Below, one piece after another: positions 26,622 through 35,126 of a DNA stretch of 64,000 nucleotides. How positions within the stretch are numbered: position 1 is the first letter of the stretch; each line of letters starts with the position of its first letter. The position numbers were made by a program, and so were the translations under genes. Source of the DNA: Paenibacillus sp. DMB20 (lineage in GTDB: Bacteria; Bacillota; Bacilli; Paenibacillales; Paenibacillaceae); assembly GCF_000987955.1 (NCBI RefSeq), contig NZ_LAZU01000021.1:372001-436000 (forward strand), given 5' to 3'. The notes below the pieces were generated by a model. It was not told where the DNA came from and did not search any database. It was given only the letters and a program-made list of their open reading frames with translations.

Positions 26622-27481
26622 AGGAACTGGTTCGGCTTGCGGAAGAAAGACAGAGCAAAATTTCCCGTCTGATGATAGAAAGGGAAATGAGCATCTCGAA
26701 GAAAACCGAAGCCGAAATACTGCAATTGATGGACGCAAACCTGACCGTGATGGAGCAGGCTATCGAAAAAGGCCTGAAGGGAGTTGTTTCCCATTCCGGT
26801 TTAACCGGAGGAGATGCGGTCTTGCTGCAGCAATACATTGCCAGCGGAAACTCCTTGTCGGGCTCTCTCCTGCTTGATGCGGTAAGCAAAGCGATGGCCA
26901 CCAATGAGGTCAATGCGGCGATGGGCATCATTTGCGCCAACCCGACGGCCGGTTCTGCCGGGGTTGTGCCGGGAGCGCTGTTCGCCGTCAAGGAGAAACT
27001 GAATCCTACGCGTGAGCAGATGCTGGAGTTTCTGTTTACGGCCGGTGCGTTCGGATTCGTCATTGCCAACAACTCGTTCATCTCAGGCGCGGCCGGCGGC
27101 TGTCAAGCGGAAGTCGGTTCCGCGACGGGGATGGCGGCAGCCGCCATCGTGGAGATGGCTGGGGGGACGCCCCGGCAGTCGGCGGAAGCGATGTCGATCG
27201 CTTTGAAGAATATGCTCGGACTGGTGTGCGATCCGGTGGCCGGCCTGGTGGAAGTCCCGTGCGTCAAACGCAACGGAATCGGGACGTCCACGGCAATCGT
27301 TGCTGCCGATATGGCGCTGGCCGGCATCAAGAGCCGCATCCCGAGCGATGAAGTGATCAAGGCGATGTACGAGATCGGCCTTGCCATGCCGAGCTCCCTG
27401 CGCGAGACGGCGGAGGGCGGGCTTGCGGCAACGCCAACGGGACGCAGACTGGAAGCCAAGGTGTTAAGGGGCGAGCAATAA
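26606..27481 (+). CDS. sdaAA: L-serine dehydratase, iron-sulfur-dependent, alpha subunit
   Basis: 291 residues. Typical SDH_alpha blocks are CANPTAGSAGVVPG, SGAAGGCQAEVGSATGMAAAA and CDPVAGLVEVPC; their cysteines are the ligands of the oxygen-sensitive [4Fe-4S] cluster that activates the serine hydroxyl. ATG 26606 has GGAGGAGG about 8 bases upstream and lies within the end of sdaAB. With the EIIC-type permease this makes a complete uptake and deamination route from serine to pyruvate. A terminator follows. Confidence 0.95.
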   Translation: MFRTVEELVRLAEERQSKISRLMIEREMSISKKTEAEILQLMDANLTVMEQAIEKGLKGVVSHSGLTGGDAVLLQQYIASGNSLSGSLLLDAVSKAMATNEVNAAMGIICANPTAGSAGVVPGALFAVKEKLNPTREQMLEFLFTAGAFGFVIANNSFISGAAGGCQAEVGSATGMAAAAIVEMAGGTPRQSAEAMSIALKNMLGLVCDPVAGLVEVPCVKRNGIGTSTAIVAADMALAGIKSRIPSDEVIKAMYEIGLAMPSSLRETAEGGLAATPTGRRLEAKVLRGEQ

Positions 27482-27488
27482 AACGAAT

Positions 27489-27545
27489 TAAGGCCTGTGA
27501 AGCCGCGAATTCATTGACGAATTTCGGTTCACAGGCCTTATTTAT
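27489..27545 (+). terminator. Terminator of the serine module
   Basis: TAAGGCCTGTGAA (27489-27501) pairs with TTCACAGGCCTTA (27528-27540), extended by inner pairing of CGAATT with AATTTCG, and is followed by TTTATTT. Confidence 0.85.
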
Positions 27546-27690
27546 TTGCAACGGGCCTGCAACCTCGGCTATGCCTTTTACCTTACTTCGTTGCATTTTT
27601 CATTCCGCCATTTCTTTGTGCTAAACTGGTAATAACCAGATATAACCGGAAAAAGGAACGGGATGGTTCGAACTGACGGGGGGGCTTGAA

Positions 27691-28392
27691 ATGGCATTTG
27701 TAAGCATCAGGGACGAATACAAACGTTACCGAATGGGCGAAACGACCATCGTGGCCAATGACGGCATTACGTTTGATATCGAAAAGGGCGAGTTTGCGAT
27801 CATCGTGGGGCCGAGCGGTGCGGGAAAGTCGACGGTACTGAATATTTTGGGCGGAATGGATACGGCCGATGAAGGACAAGTTCTCGTGGACGGAACGGAC
27901 ATTGCCCGGTTTAACAGCCGTCAGCTGACCGGGTACCGCCGTACGGATGTGGGGTTCGTGTTCCAGTTTTATAATCTCGTTCCTAACCTTACGGCTAAAG
28001 AAAACGTGGAGCTTGCTTCCCAAATTTCTTCCCGGGCATTGGACGCGGCGCAGGTACTGAAGGATGTCGGGCTCGGAGAGCGGATGGATAATTTTCCGGC
28101 CCAGCTGTCCGGCGGAGAGCAGCAGCGCGTGGCGATTGCCAGGGCGCTCGCCAAGCAGCCCAAGCTTTTGCTCTGCGACGAACCGACGGGGGCTTTGGAT
28201 TTTACGACAGGCAAACAGGTGCTTAAGCTGCTGCAGGACACGTGCCGGAATACCGGCACCACGGTGATTGTCATAACCCATAATTCGGCAATCGCGCCCA
28301 TAGCCGACCGGATTATCGAAATCTATGATGCCAAGGTCAGAAAAATCGCAGTAAATCCGCATCCGGTTTCGGTGGATACGATCGAATGGTGA
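27691..28392 (+). CDS. ABC transporter ATP-binding protein, MacB/LolD type
   Basis: 233 residues with all ATPase motifs: Walker [10 protein letters not shown] (about residues 41-49), Q-loop [10 protein letters not shown], signature LSGGEQQR and Walker [13 protein letters not shown]. These mechanotransmission-type ATPases pair with FtsX-like permeases; the gene for such a permease begins 13 bases later. A possible promoter (TTGTGC, 27616) and a CTGGT-AATA-ACCAG palindrome (27626-27639) lie upstream and may be the control site. ATG 27691 is preceded by a G-rich ribosome binding site. Confidence 0.92.
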   Translation: MAFVSIRDEYKRYRMGETTIVANDGITFDIEKGEFAIIVGPSGAGKSTVLNILGGMDTADEGQVLVDGTDIARFNSRQLTGYRRTDVGFVFQFYNLVPNLTAKENVELASQISSRALDAAQVLKDVGLGERMDNFPAQLSGGEQQRVAIARALAKQPKLLLCDEPTGALDFTTGKQVLKLLQDTCRNTGTTVIVITHNSAIAPIADRIIEIYDAKVRKIAVNPHPVSVDTIEW

Positions 28393-28405
28393 GGAGCTGG
28401 CCGAT

Positions 28406-31400
28406 TTGAAAAAAAGAGCTTTATGGAAAGATATTTTCCGGGAAATATGGCGGACCAAGGCGCGGTTTCTGTCCATCTTTGCCATCATTATGCTGGGGGT
28501 CGGTTTTTTCTCGGGCATCAAAGCCACGGGCCCGGACATGCTTGATACGGCCGAGAACTATTTCAGAGAGCTGAGGCTGATGGACGCGAAGGTTCAGACG
28601 ACGTACGGTTTACGGGAAAAAGACATCGGCGTTCTTAAAAACATGGATGGCGTATCGGCCGTGCAGCCGGGATTCAGCGCGGACGCTTTCCTCGGCGACA
28701 GCGGACTTATTGCCAAGGTTTACTCCTTCGCCCCCGACAACCCATTGAACCGATATGTCGTGGCTTCCGGCCGCTTGCCCCAGGCATCCGGCGAGATTGC
28801 GATTGATGAAAACGGAGAAATGCGGGGGGCTTTCAAGCCGGGGGATACGATTACGTTCACGAATCCCGATGCCGATACGAATCTTGAGGATACGTTTCGC
28901 ACCTTGAGCTACAAGGTGGTCGGTACGGTCAAAAGCCCGATGTTCATCAGCAACCTCGGGCGGGGGACGAGCAGAATCGGCAAAGGAACGGCCGACGTAT
29001 TCGTCGTCATACCGGAGCAGGATTTCAATTTGCCGGTATATACCGAGGCTTATATGGCTTTTAAGGATACGACGCATTTGGCGCCTTATTCCGAGGCTTA
29101 TGATGAGCGGATCGAACAGCACGTCGCCGGCGTTAAGCAGGCTTTGAAAGGGATGCCGGAGGAACGGCTTGCCGAGATCCGTACGGAAGGCCGGCAGAAG
29201 CTTGACGAAGCCCGGGGGAAAATCGACGATGCCAAAAAACAGCTGGATCGTGCGGACCAAAAGCTGAAGGATGCCAAGGCCAAACTGGAAGAAGGCCGAA
29301 GCAGCTATGAGCACGGCGTTGAAAAGCTGCAAAGCGAGCTTGAGGCCGGCCGCGCCAAGCTTGATTCGGCGGAACGGAAGCTGGAGCAGGGACGGGCCGA
29401 GCTTGAGCGGAACCGAAAAAGAATTGCGGACGGAAACATCCGCTTGAAGGAAGGTCAAAAACGGCTTGAAGCCGAGAAGAAAACGGCCGGGCCCCGTATT
29501 TCACGGGGCAGGGAGCTGGCCGAATCCCTGAGGCGGGTCGCTCAGCTGCCCCCGGATTCACTGCCAGCCGGGCAGTTGCAGAAGCTGGCTGCAGCGGCAA
29601 GCGCCGCAGACCCCGGGCTTGGGCAGGCTGCCGCGGGATACATTAACGGTGACGTGGATGCCAAAACGCTCCTATCGGCCGTTTCCTCGTTTGAGCGGGG
29701 CTTGAATGAGGGGGCCGCCAAGCTGGAGAAGGCACAGCTGGAGCTGGACGCCACCGTTAAACAGCTGGCAGAGGGAGCAGCCCGCATTCGTGCCGGGGAA
29801 CGGGAGCTGGCGCAGGGGGAAGCGGAGCTGGCGCAAGGAAAGGCTGATCTGGAAACTGCCGAACGGCAGGGAGAAGATCGTCTTGCCTCCGCAAAGGCGG
29901 AGCTGGATAAAGGGCAAAGGGAGTACGATAAAGGGCTGGCCGAGTATGAGAAGGAGAAGCGGAAGGCCGAACGAAAAATAGCGGACGGAGAGAAAGAGCT
30001 GGCGCAAGGAGAGAGCGAGCTGTCGGAGCTCAAGCCGCCCAAGCTGTATGTGCTTGACCGCAGCTCCAATCCGGGATATACCGAATTCAGCGACAATGCC
30101 GACCGGCTGGCATCGATTGCAACCGCATTTCCCGTGTTCTTTTTCCTGATTGCCGCGCTGGTCAGCTTAACGACCATGACCCGGATGGTAGAGGAGCAGC
30201 GCCTGCAGATCGGCACGCTCAAGGCACTCGGTTACGGCAACCGGGATATCCTAAGCAAGTTTCTCGTATACGCCACGCTCGCGGGGTTAAGCGCTTCGGC
30301 GGCAGGCTTGGCGGTGGGTTTCACGCTTTTTCCGAACATTATTTTTAATGCGTATGGCGCGCTGTACAATTTGCCGAGCGTAAAAACAAGCTTTTATCCG
30401 GACTACAGCATCATTTCGGTTGCCGTCGCCCTGCTGTGTACGACGATGACGGCGCTCATAGCGGCAAGGGTGGAGCTGCGAAGCAACGCTTCGGTATTGA
30501 TGCGGCCGAGAGCGCCGAAGAGCGGACAGCGGATTCTGCTCGAAAGACTGGGATTGATCTGGAAGCGCCTCGGCTTTACGGGCAAGGTCACGGCCCGGAA
30601 TTTGTTCCGCTATAAGCAGCGCATGTTCATGACCGTATGCGGGGTGGCGGGCTGCACGGCTTTGATTCTGACCGGCTTCGGCCTCAAGGATTCGATCGGC
30701 GACATTGCGCCGCTGCAGTATGGAAAGATTAAGAAATACGACGCCATGGTCATTTTCCAGGATGACGGCAGCAAACAGCTGAAGCGGGATTACGACAAGG
30801 CGATTGCCGGGACGCCGGAAATTACGGCAACCCTGAATGCGACGCAGGAGACGATGACAGCCATTGCCAAAGGCGTTAACAACCAGGATGTGACCGTTTT
30901 TGTGCCGGAGTCGCCGGACAAGCTGAAGGATTTTATCGTGCTGAAGGAAAGAAACAGCGAGAAGCCCGGTTCCTTGCCGGGCGAAGGGGCGATGGTCTCG
31001 GAAAAACTCGCCAAGCTTTACGGGCTCGGCACCGGGGATGCGCTTACCGTCCAAAGCAGCGACAACGAGACGTTTGAGATTCAGGTTGCGGGCATCACCG
31101 AGAACTATGCGATGCATTATCTCTATATGACGCCGTCCTATTATGAATCGGTTTTCGGAAAGAAACCCGCGGTAAACAGCCAGCTGCTGAACTCCAGGGA
31201 CGCGAGTCCGGCTTGGGAAAAAGCTTTCGGCGAGAAGCTGACGGCTCTTCCAAGGGTGGGGATGGTGAACTTCACCAGCGGCGTAAGCGGCGCTTTCGAA
31301 GACACGATGGACAGCATGAACGTCGTCGTCGTCGTGTTGATCATTTCCGCGGCGGCCCTGGCTTTTGTGGTGCTGTACAACCTGACGAACATCAACGTGT

Positions 31401-31717
31401 CCGAGCGGATTCGCGAGCTGTCGACGATCAAGGTGCTCGGCTTCTACGATAAGGAAGTCACGATGTATATTTATCGGGAAAACATCATTCTTACCGTTCT
31501 CGGCATCGCTGCCGGCCTGTTCTTGGGGATATGGCTGCACGGTTTCGTGCTTCAAACGGCCGAGGTGGACATGATGATGTTCAGCCGGAAAATCAAAGGA
31601 ATAAGCTTTGTTAACGCATCCGTCCTGACCCTTGTTTTTTCGACGGTGGTCATGGTGTCCATGCATTTTAAGCTGAAACGCATCGATATGATCGAGGCGT
31701 TAAAATCCGTGGAATAG
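28406..31717 (+). CDS. FtsX-like ABC permease with a long extracellular coiled coil
   Basis: 1103 residues. One membrane segment near the N-terminus (residues about 18-40) is followed by a MacB-like extracellular part and a highly charged coiled coil of roughly 330 residues (about 230-560; repeated EL-Q/E-G-AEL blocks such as ELAQGEAELAQGKADLE). Then come FtsX membrane bundles: AFPVFFFLIAALVSLTTM near 580, further segments to about 690, and a final set from about 970 to 1090. The ATPase gene lies directly upstream. Such proteins usually export peptides or lipoproteins, or drive cell-wall processes; the cargo is unknown. TTG 28406 is the only start that fits GAGGAG upstream. Confidence 0.88.
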   Translation: MKKRALWKDIFREIWRTKARFLSIFAIIMLGVGFFSGIKATGPDMLDTAENYFRELRLMDAKVQTTYGLREKDIGVLKNMDGVSAVQPGFSADAFLGDSGLIAKVYSFAPDNPLNRYVVASGRLPQASGEIAIDENGEMRGAFKPGDTITFTNPDADTNLEDTFRTLSYKVVGTVKSPMFISNLGRGTSRIGKGTADVFVVIPEQDFNLPVYTEAYMAFKDTTHLAPYSEAYDERIEQHVAGVKQALKGMPEERLAEIRTEGRQKLDEARGKIDDAKKQLDRADQKLKDAKAKLEEGRSSYEHGVEKLQSELEAGRAKLDSAERKLEQGRAELERNRKRIADGNIRLKEGQKRLEAEKKTAGPRISRGRELAESLRRVAQLPPDSLPAGQLQKLAAAASAADPGLGQAAAGYINGDVDAKTLLSAVSSFERGLNEGAAKLEKAQLELDATVKQLAEGAARIRAGERELAQGEAELAQGKADLETAERQGEDRLASAKAELDKGQREYDKGLAEYEKEKRKAERKIADGEKELAQGESELSELKPPKLYVLDRSSNPGYTEFSDNADRLASIATAFPVFFFLIAALVSLTTMTRMVEEQRLQIGTLKALGYGNRDILSKFLVYATLAGLSASAAGLAVGFTLFPNIIFNAYGALYNLPSVKTSFYPDYSIISVAVALLCTTMTALIAARVELRSNASVLMRPRAPKSGQRILLERLGLIWKRLGFTGKVTARNLFRYKQRMFMTVCGVAGCTALILTGFGLKDSIGDIAPLQYGKIKKYDAMVIFQDDGSKQLKRDYDKAIAGTPEITATLNATQETMTAIAKGVNNQDVTVFVPESPDKLKDFIVLKERNSEKPGSLPGEGAMVSEKLAKLYGLGTGDALTVQSSDNETFEIQVAGITENYAMHYLYMTPSYYESVFGKKPAVNSQLLNSRDASPAWEKAFGEKLTALPRVGMVNFTSGVSGAFEDTMDSMNVVVVVLIISAAALAFVVLYNLTNINVSERIRELSTIKVLGFYDKEVTMYIYRENIILTVLGIAAGLFLGIWLHGFVLQTAEVDMMMFSRKIKGISFVNASVLTLVFSTVVMVSMHFKLKRIDMIEALKSVE

Positions 31718-31720
31718 CGC

Positions 31721-31770
31721 ATCAAACAGCCTTAGTCCGGTTTTACGAGACTAAGGCTGTTTGATTTTTC
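31721..31770 (+). terminator. Terminator after the FtsX-like permease
   Basis: A 17-bp perfect stem (31721-31737 with 31749-31765) is followed by TTTTTCC. Confidence 0.92.
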
Positions 31771-31794
31771 CCGAAACACGGTGAAGCCGAAGGG

Positions 31795-32853
31795 TTATTT
31801 CATGATTTGCCTGAATGCCCGGTTCAGGATATGGAACATCTGCATCATGTCCTTTTTGCTGCCGTAAATTCCGTGCAGCGCCATTTCCCTTTCCGCTTGG
31901 TGTTTGAAACCCAGAAACAGTTCCTGGGCCTGGTTCAGCATATGTATGGTGCCGGCCCGATCGCGGTTGTCATCCGATTTCAAGTATTGAATCAGGTTGA
32001 TCGCCTTGACCACGCTCAGGGCCACGGCCTCATGGGGGATTTGGCCCAGCAGATTCCCGGCCGAGCCGCCGGCGACGGCCCCGAGCAGACTGCTGCCTCC
32101 GGCAAGCACGGTCATCCCGTCGGCCGTACCGAAGCCTCCGACGGCGACGGAGCCTCCGCCCATTATGGCCAGATCGGCCGTGAAAGCTGCTTCGCCGGAC
32201 GAGCCGAGCAGACCTGCAATGGCGGGAGCAAGGGCGGGAAGATCCAGCGCAGCAGCGACCGAGCCGTATCCGGCCGGACCGGAAATGCCCCATTGGAGCA
32301 TGGTTCCTCCCTCATCCCGGATTTCCTTGAAAAACGTTTCGGTGTTTTTTTGGATGTTCCGGCCCCAGGAGCCGAAGCCGCATATTTGCGAAATGGTATC
32401 GGCATGCTCCGAATGATTGGTCTCTTCGACAGCATCCTGGAAACGCACCGCATCCTCGTAAACCGGCGTATGCATGACCTCCTGCATGATCAAAAACAGC
32501 TGAATACGGCCATGGGAGGATTCGTTAAAGCGCTTTATCAACGGCTCGACCGGCATGTTTTTGAGCGACGGAGGAAGCGGAGACAGGTTTTTGTCCGCCC
32601 AGCAGGTTTTCCGTGCTTCCTTTTTACGGATTCTTTCGGCTGCTTTGGCAGCGGCATGATTTTTTGGGGCCCTGCTCAGCGTTTGAACCATCCCGGTGCT
32701 TAGCGGCATATTCCGGTGTTTCTCTTCAATGGTCCTTAAACCATGGTATTCGAACGCCAGGTCTTCATCCATCCGAAGCTGAACGAGCTTCTGAATCAGA
32801 GCATAGCCCTCTTCGTTTAGCACAAACGTCCGAGGCAGGTTCAACAGCATCAT
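31795..32853 (-). CDS. Unknown protein with a glycine-rich hydrophobic core
   Basis: 352 residues, no signal peptide. Residues 1-150 are helical and charged (many Arg/Lys, with ERIRKKEARK). Residues about 180-280 form a Gly/Ala/Ser-rich hydrophobic stretch (DLAIMGGGSVAVGG, GGSSLLGAVAGGSAGNLLG) resembling glycine-zipper or membrane-inserting segments. The last 70 residues are helical again. Similar glycine-rich blocks occur in uncharacterised bacterial proteins with membrane-associated or toxin-like roles, but no family is certain. Two adjacent ATG codons (32853, 32850) follow AGAAGGAAG; the second is better spaced. The gene is single and convergent with the FtsX-type operon. Confidence 0.6.
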   Translation of the reverse strand: MMLLNLPRTFVLNEEGYALIQKLVQLRMDEDLAFEYHGLRTIEEKHRNMPLSTGMVQTLSRAPKNHAAAKAAERIRKKEARKTCWADKNLSPLPPSLKNMPVEPLIKRFNESSHGRIQLFLIMQEVMHTPVYEDAVRFQDAVEETNHSEHADTISQICGFGSWGRNIQKNTETFFKEIRDEGGTMLQWGISGPAGYGSVAAALDLPALAPAIAGLLGSSGEAAFTADLAIMGGGSVAVGGFGTADGMTVLAGGSSLLGAVAGGSAGNLLGQIPHEAVALSVVKAINLIQYLKSDDNRDRAGTIHMLNQAQELFLGFKHQAEREMALHGIYGSKKDMMQMFHILNRAFRQIMK

Positions 32854-32938
32854 CTTCCTTCTGGATTGCTATATTTTATATCGAAAGAAAACGGGTGAAA
32901 CTTTAGTCCCTATCCCTGGGCCTTCGGCATTATTTATA

Positions 32939-32985
32939 GATATAGAATTTATAAGTTATCAGCGGAGCTGATGGAATTCTATATC
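32939..32985. repeat. Nested inverted repeat (long hairpin)
   Basis: GATATAGAATT (32939-32949) pairs perfectly with AATTCTATATC (32975-32985), and within the loop ATCAGC pairs with GCTGAT around GGA. Another small hairpin (ACGTCGATAGACGT) lies near 33030. The region 32854-33190 has no gene. Confidence 0.6.
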
Positions 32986-33194
32986 GCAAGAAAAACTTCC
33001 GCTAAAAGCGGTCTGTCTTCAGAGAAAGTACGTCGATAGACGTTTTTCTTAAGCGTTCTCATTCGGCAGCTTGAAATTTTTTCGGTCAGGGCCGGATCCT
33101 TTATGCGGCTACTTTTCAAACTTTAAAATTTATAATATCCCGCTTTGAACCGATTTCCGGTGAAAAATACGTTATAATGGACATATATTTGGCA

Positions 33195-33326
33195 GTGGAA
33201 CGAACCAATATTGCTACTGGGGAGGTTGTTCGAAAGTCGGCTTTCGGCCACGAAATGAATATGGAAACGCAGTCGGCGTCAATCTTCATTTCACCTAAAA
33301 TCCGGCTTTTGGACACGCGCTATTAA
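33195..33326 (+). CDS. Candidate leader peptide/attenuator ORF upstream of the ABC exporter
   Basis: A GTG-initiated frame of 43 codons (in-frame ATGs at 33255 and 33261) ends with a LLDTRY-like C-terminus and TAA at 33324. Its last codons lie in a hairpin (GGCTTT 33304-33309 with AAAGCC 33325-33330), and another stem (GAAATGAA 33252-33259 with TTCATTTC 33285-33292) lies inside it. The exporter starts 54 bases later. B. subtilis BmrB-BmrCD uses such a translated leader to sense ribosome-targeting drugs. The ribosome binding site is weak, so translation is uncertain. Confidence 0.35.
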   Translation: MERTNIATGEVVRKSAFGHEMNMETQSASIFISPKIRLLDTRY

Positions 33327-33380
33327 AGCCTTCTCTCAAAACATGCGGCAGCATAAAGACCATAAGTCGGAGGAATGTGC

Positions 33381-35126
33381 ATGGGTATAGTCTTTTCATT
33401 TTTAAAGAGGTACCGGGTTGCCGCGACAGCGGCGCTGGTCATGATGTTGATCGAGCTTTCGGTCGAGCTGGTGCAGCCGCTCCTGATATCGAAAATTATC
33501 GATGACGGCATCCAGCATAAGGATATGTCGGTCGTCTGGACGTGGGGAGGCGTGCTGACCTTTAGTGCGCTCATTGCGTTCGGTGCGGGGATCGCGAGCT
33601 CTTTTTTCGCGGCGCACGCAAGCCAGGGGATCGGATATGATATGCGGAGCAGGCTGTACGACAAGGTGCAGTCCTTCTCATATGCGGTATTCAACCGTTT
33701 CGCAACCTCTTCGCTGATCACGCGCCTCACCGGAGACGTGACTCAAATCCAGGATACGGTATTTATGGGGCTCCGGTTTATGACGCGGGTGCCGCTCGTG
33801 GTGACAGGGAGCATTATGATGGCGCTGGTGGTTAACGTCCGCTTAGGCTTGTGGCTCGTGCTAACGGTGCCTGCCCTGTTTATTTTTATCGCGTGGATCA
33901 TGAAAAAAGCGGCAAGCTCTTTCAAAAAGGTGCAACAGCGCCTGGATGCGGTAAACGGCGTTATCCAGGAAAACCTGACGGGCATCCGGCTTATTCGCGT
34001 ATTTGTGCGGATGGGACATGAAATCAGGCGTTTCGCCCTCTCGTCGGAAACGTTGATGAAAGGCACGGTGTCCACGCTGCGGATGACGGAGCGGACCATG
34101 CCGTTCATTTTGATCGTAATGAATGCGGCAATCATGGCCGTACTGTGGTTCGGGCGGCGCGATATCGTTTCCGGCAGCGCTTCCATTGGTGAAGTGGTGG
34201 CGGTTTTGAACTATACCCTGCGCTGCATCGGAGCCATGTCGGTTTTATCCGGTCTTGTGATGGTGCTTTCGCGGGCCCGTGCTTCGGCGCAACGCGTTCA
34301 GGAGGTGCTGATGACAGAAAACGATGCTTATGAGAACCGTTTACCGTCAAAAGATTCCTCGTCCCGCTCCCTGCAAGGGGGCGTGGAATTCGATACGGTC
34401 GGCTTCAGTTATCCCGGCAGCGATATCGCCGTGCTATCGGATGTCTCGTTCCGGGTCCGCCCCGGTTGGCGGGTCGCGATTATGGGCGCCACGGGCTCCG
34501 GCAAATCCTCGCTTGTCCAGATGATCCCCCGTTTGTATGAAGAGGACTCCGGGAGGATTCTGATTGACGGGACCAAGGCCGGCGAATATGACCCGGAGGC
34601 GCTTCGGAGAAATATCGGGTATGTCCCGCAGGAGGTGCTGCTGTTCTCCGGCACCGTAAGGGACAATATTGCCTGGGGACGGGAAGAGGCCACCTTGGAT
34701 GAAATTATGGAAGCGGCCAAGCAGGCCCAGATCCATGAGACGATCGAGCGTTTTCCCCAAGGATATGACACGATGCTCGGCCAGAGGGGCGTAAATTTGT
34801 CCGGAGGCCAGAAGCAGCGTCTGTCGATTGCGAGAGCGCTCGTGCGCAAGCCGTCCATTTTAATTCTGGATGACAGCACCAGCGCTCTGGACGTGCGTAC
34901 GGAAGGGGCGCTCCTGGATGCGCTCAAAGAGTTGTCTTGCACGACTTTTCTCATAACGCAGAAGATCAGCTCCACGACATCGGCGGATCTGATTCTTTTG
35001 CTGGACGACGGGCGATTGATCGCCCAGGGGAATCATGAAACCCTGATGTCGGACTCGCCTCTGTACCGCCGAATCTATGAGTCCCAGTACGGGGAGGAGG
35101 CACAGCATGTTCAAATCATTCACTGA
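33381..35126 (+). CDS. Heterodimeric ABC exporter, first half-transporter (degenerate Walker B)
   Basis: 581 residues: six membrane helices in the first 310 residues, then the ATPase with Walker A GATGSGKSS, signature LSGGQKQR and Walker B ILILDDSTSALD. The catalytic glutamate is replaced by Asp, the hallmark of the degenerate subunit of heterodimers such as BmrCD, YfiBC and TM287/288. It exports hydrophobic drugs or peptides together with the next protein. ATG 33381 is chosen over 33375 because CGGAGGA lies six bases before it. The 3' end overlaps the partner gene by 20 bases. A structured leader lies upstream. Confidence 0.93.
   Translation: MGIVFSFLKRYRVAATAALVMMLIELSVELVQPLLISKIIDDGIQHKDMSVVWTWGGVLTFSALIAFGAGIASSFFAAHASQGIGYDMRSRLYDKVQSFSYAVFNRFATSSLITRLTGDVTQIQDTVFMGLRFMTRVPLVVTGSIMMALVVNVRLGLWLVLTVPALFIFIAWIMKKAASSFKKVQQRLDAVNGVIQENLTGIRLIRVFVRMGHEIRRFALSSETLMKGTVSTLRMTERTMPFILIVMNAAIMAVLWFGRRDIVSGSASIGEVVAVLNYTLRCIGAMSVLSGLVMVLSRARASAQRVQEVLMTENDAYENRLPSKDSSSRSLQGGVEFDTVGFSYPGSDIAVLSDVSFRVRPGWRVAIMGATGSGKSSLVQMIPRLYEEDSGRILIDGTKAGEYDPEALRRNIGYVPQEVLLFSGTVRDNIAWGREEATLDEIMEAAKQAQIHETIERFPQGYDTMLGQRGVNLSGGQKQRLSIARALVRKPSILILDDSTSALDVRTEGALLDALKELSCTTFLITQKISSTTSADLILLLDDGRLIAQGNHETLMSDSPLYRRIYESQYGEEAQHVQIIH

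Noticed and set aside
30287..31666. Open frame of 459 codons antisense to the FtsX-like permease
   Set aside because: A codon-bias shadow; composition (His, Arg, Gln rich) is unlike a real protein and the sense strand carries clear FtsX features.
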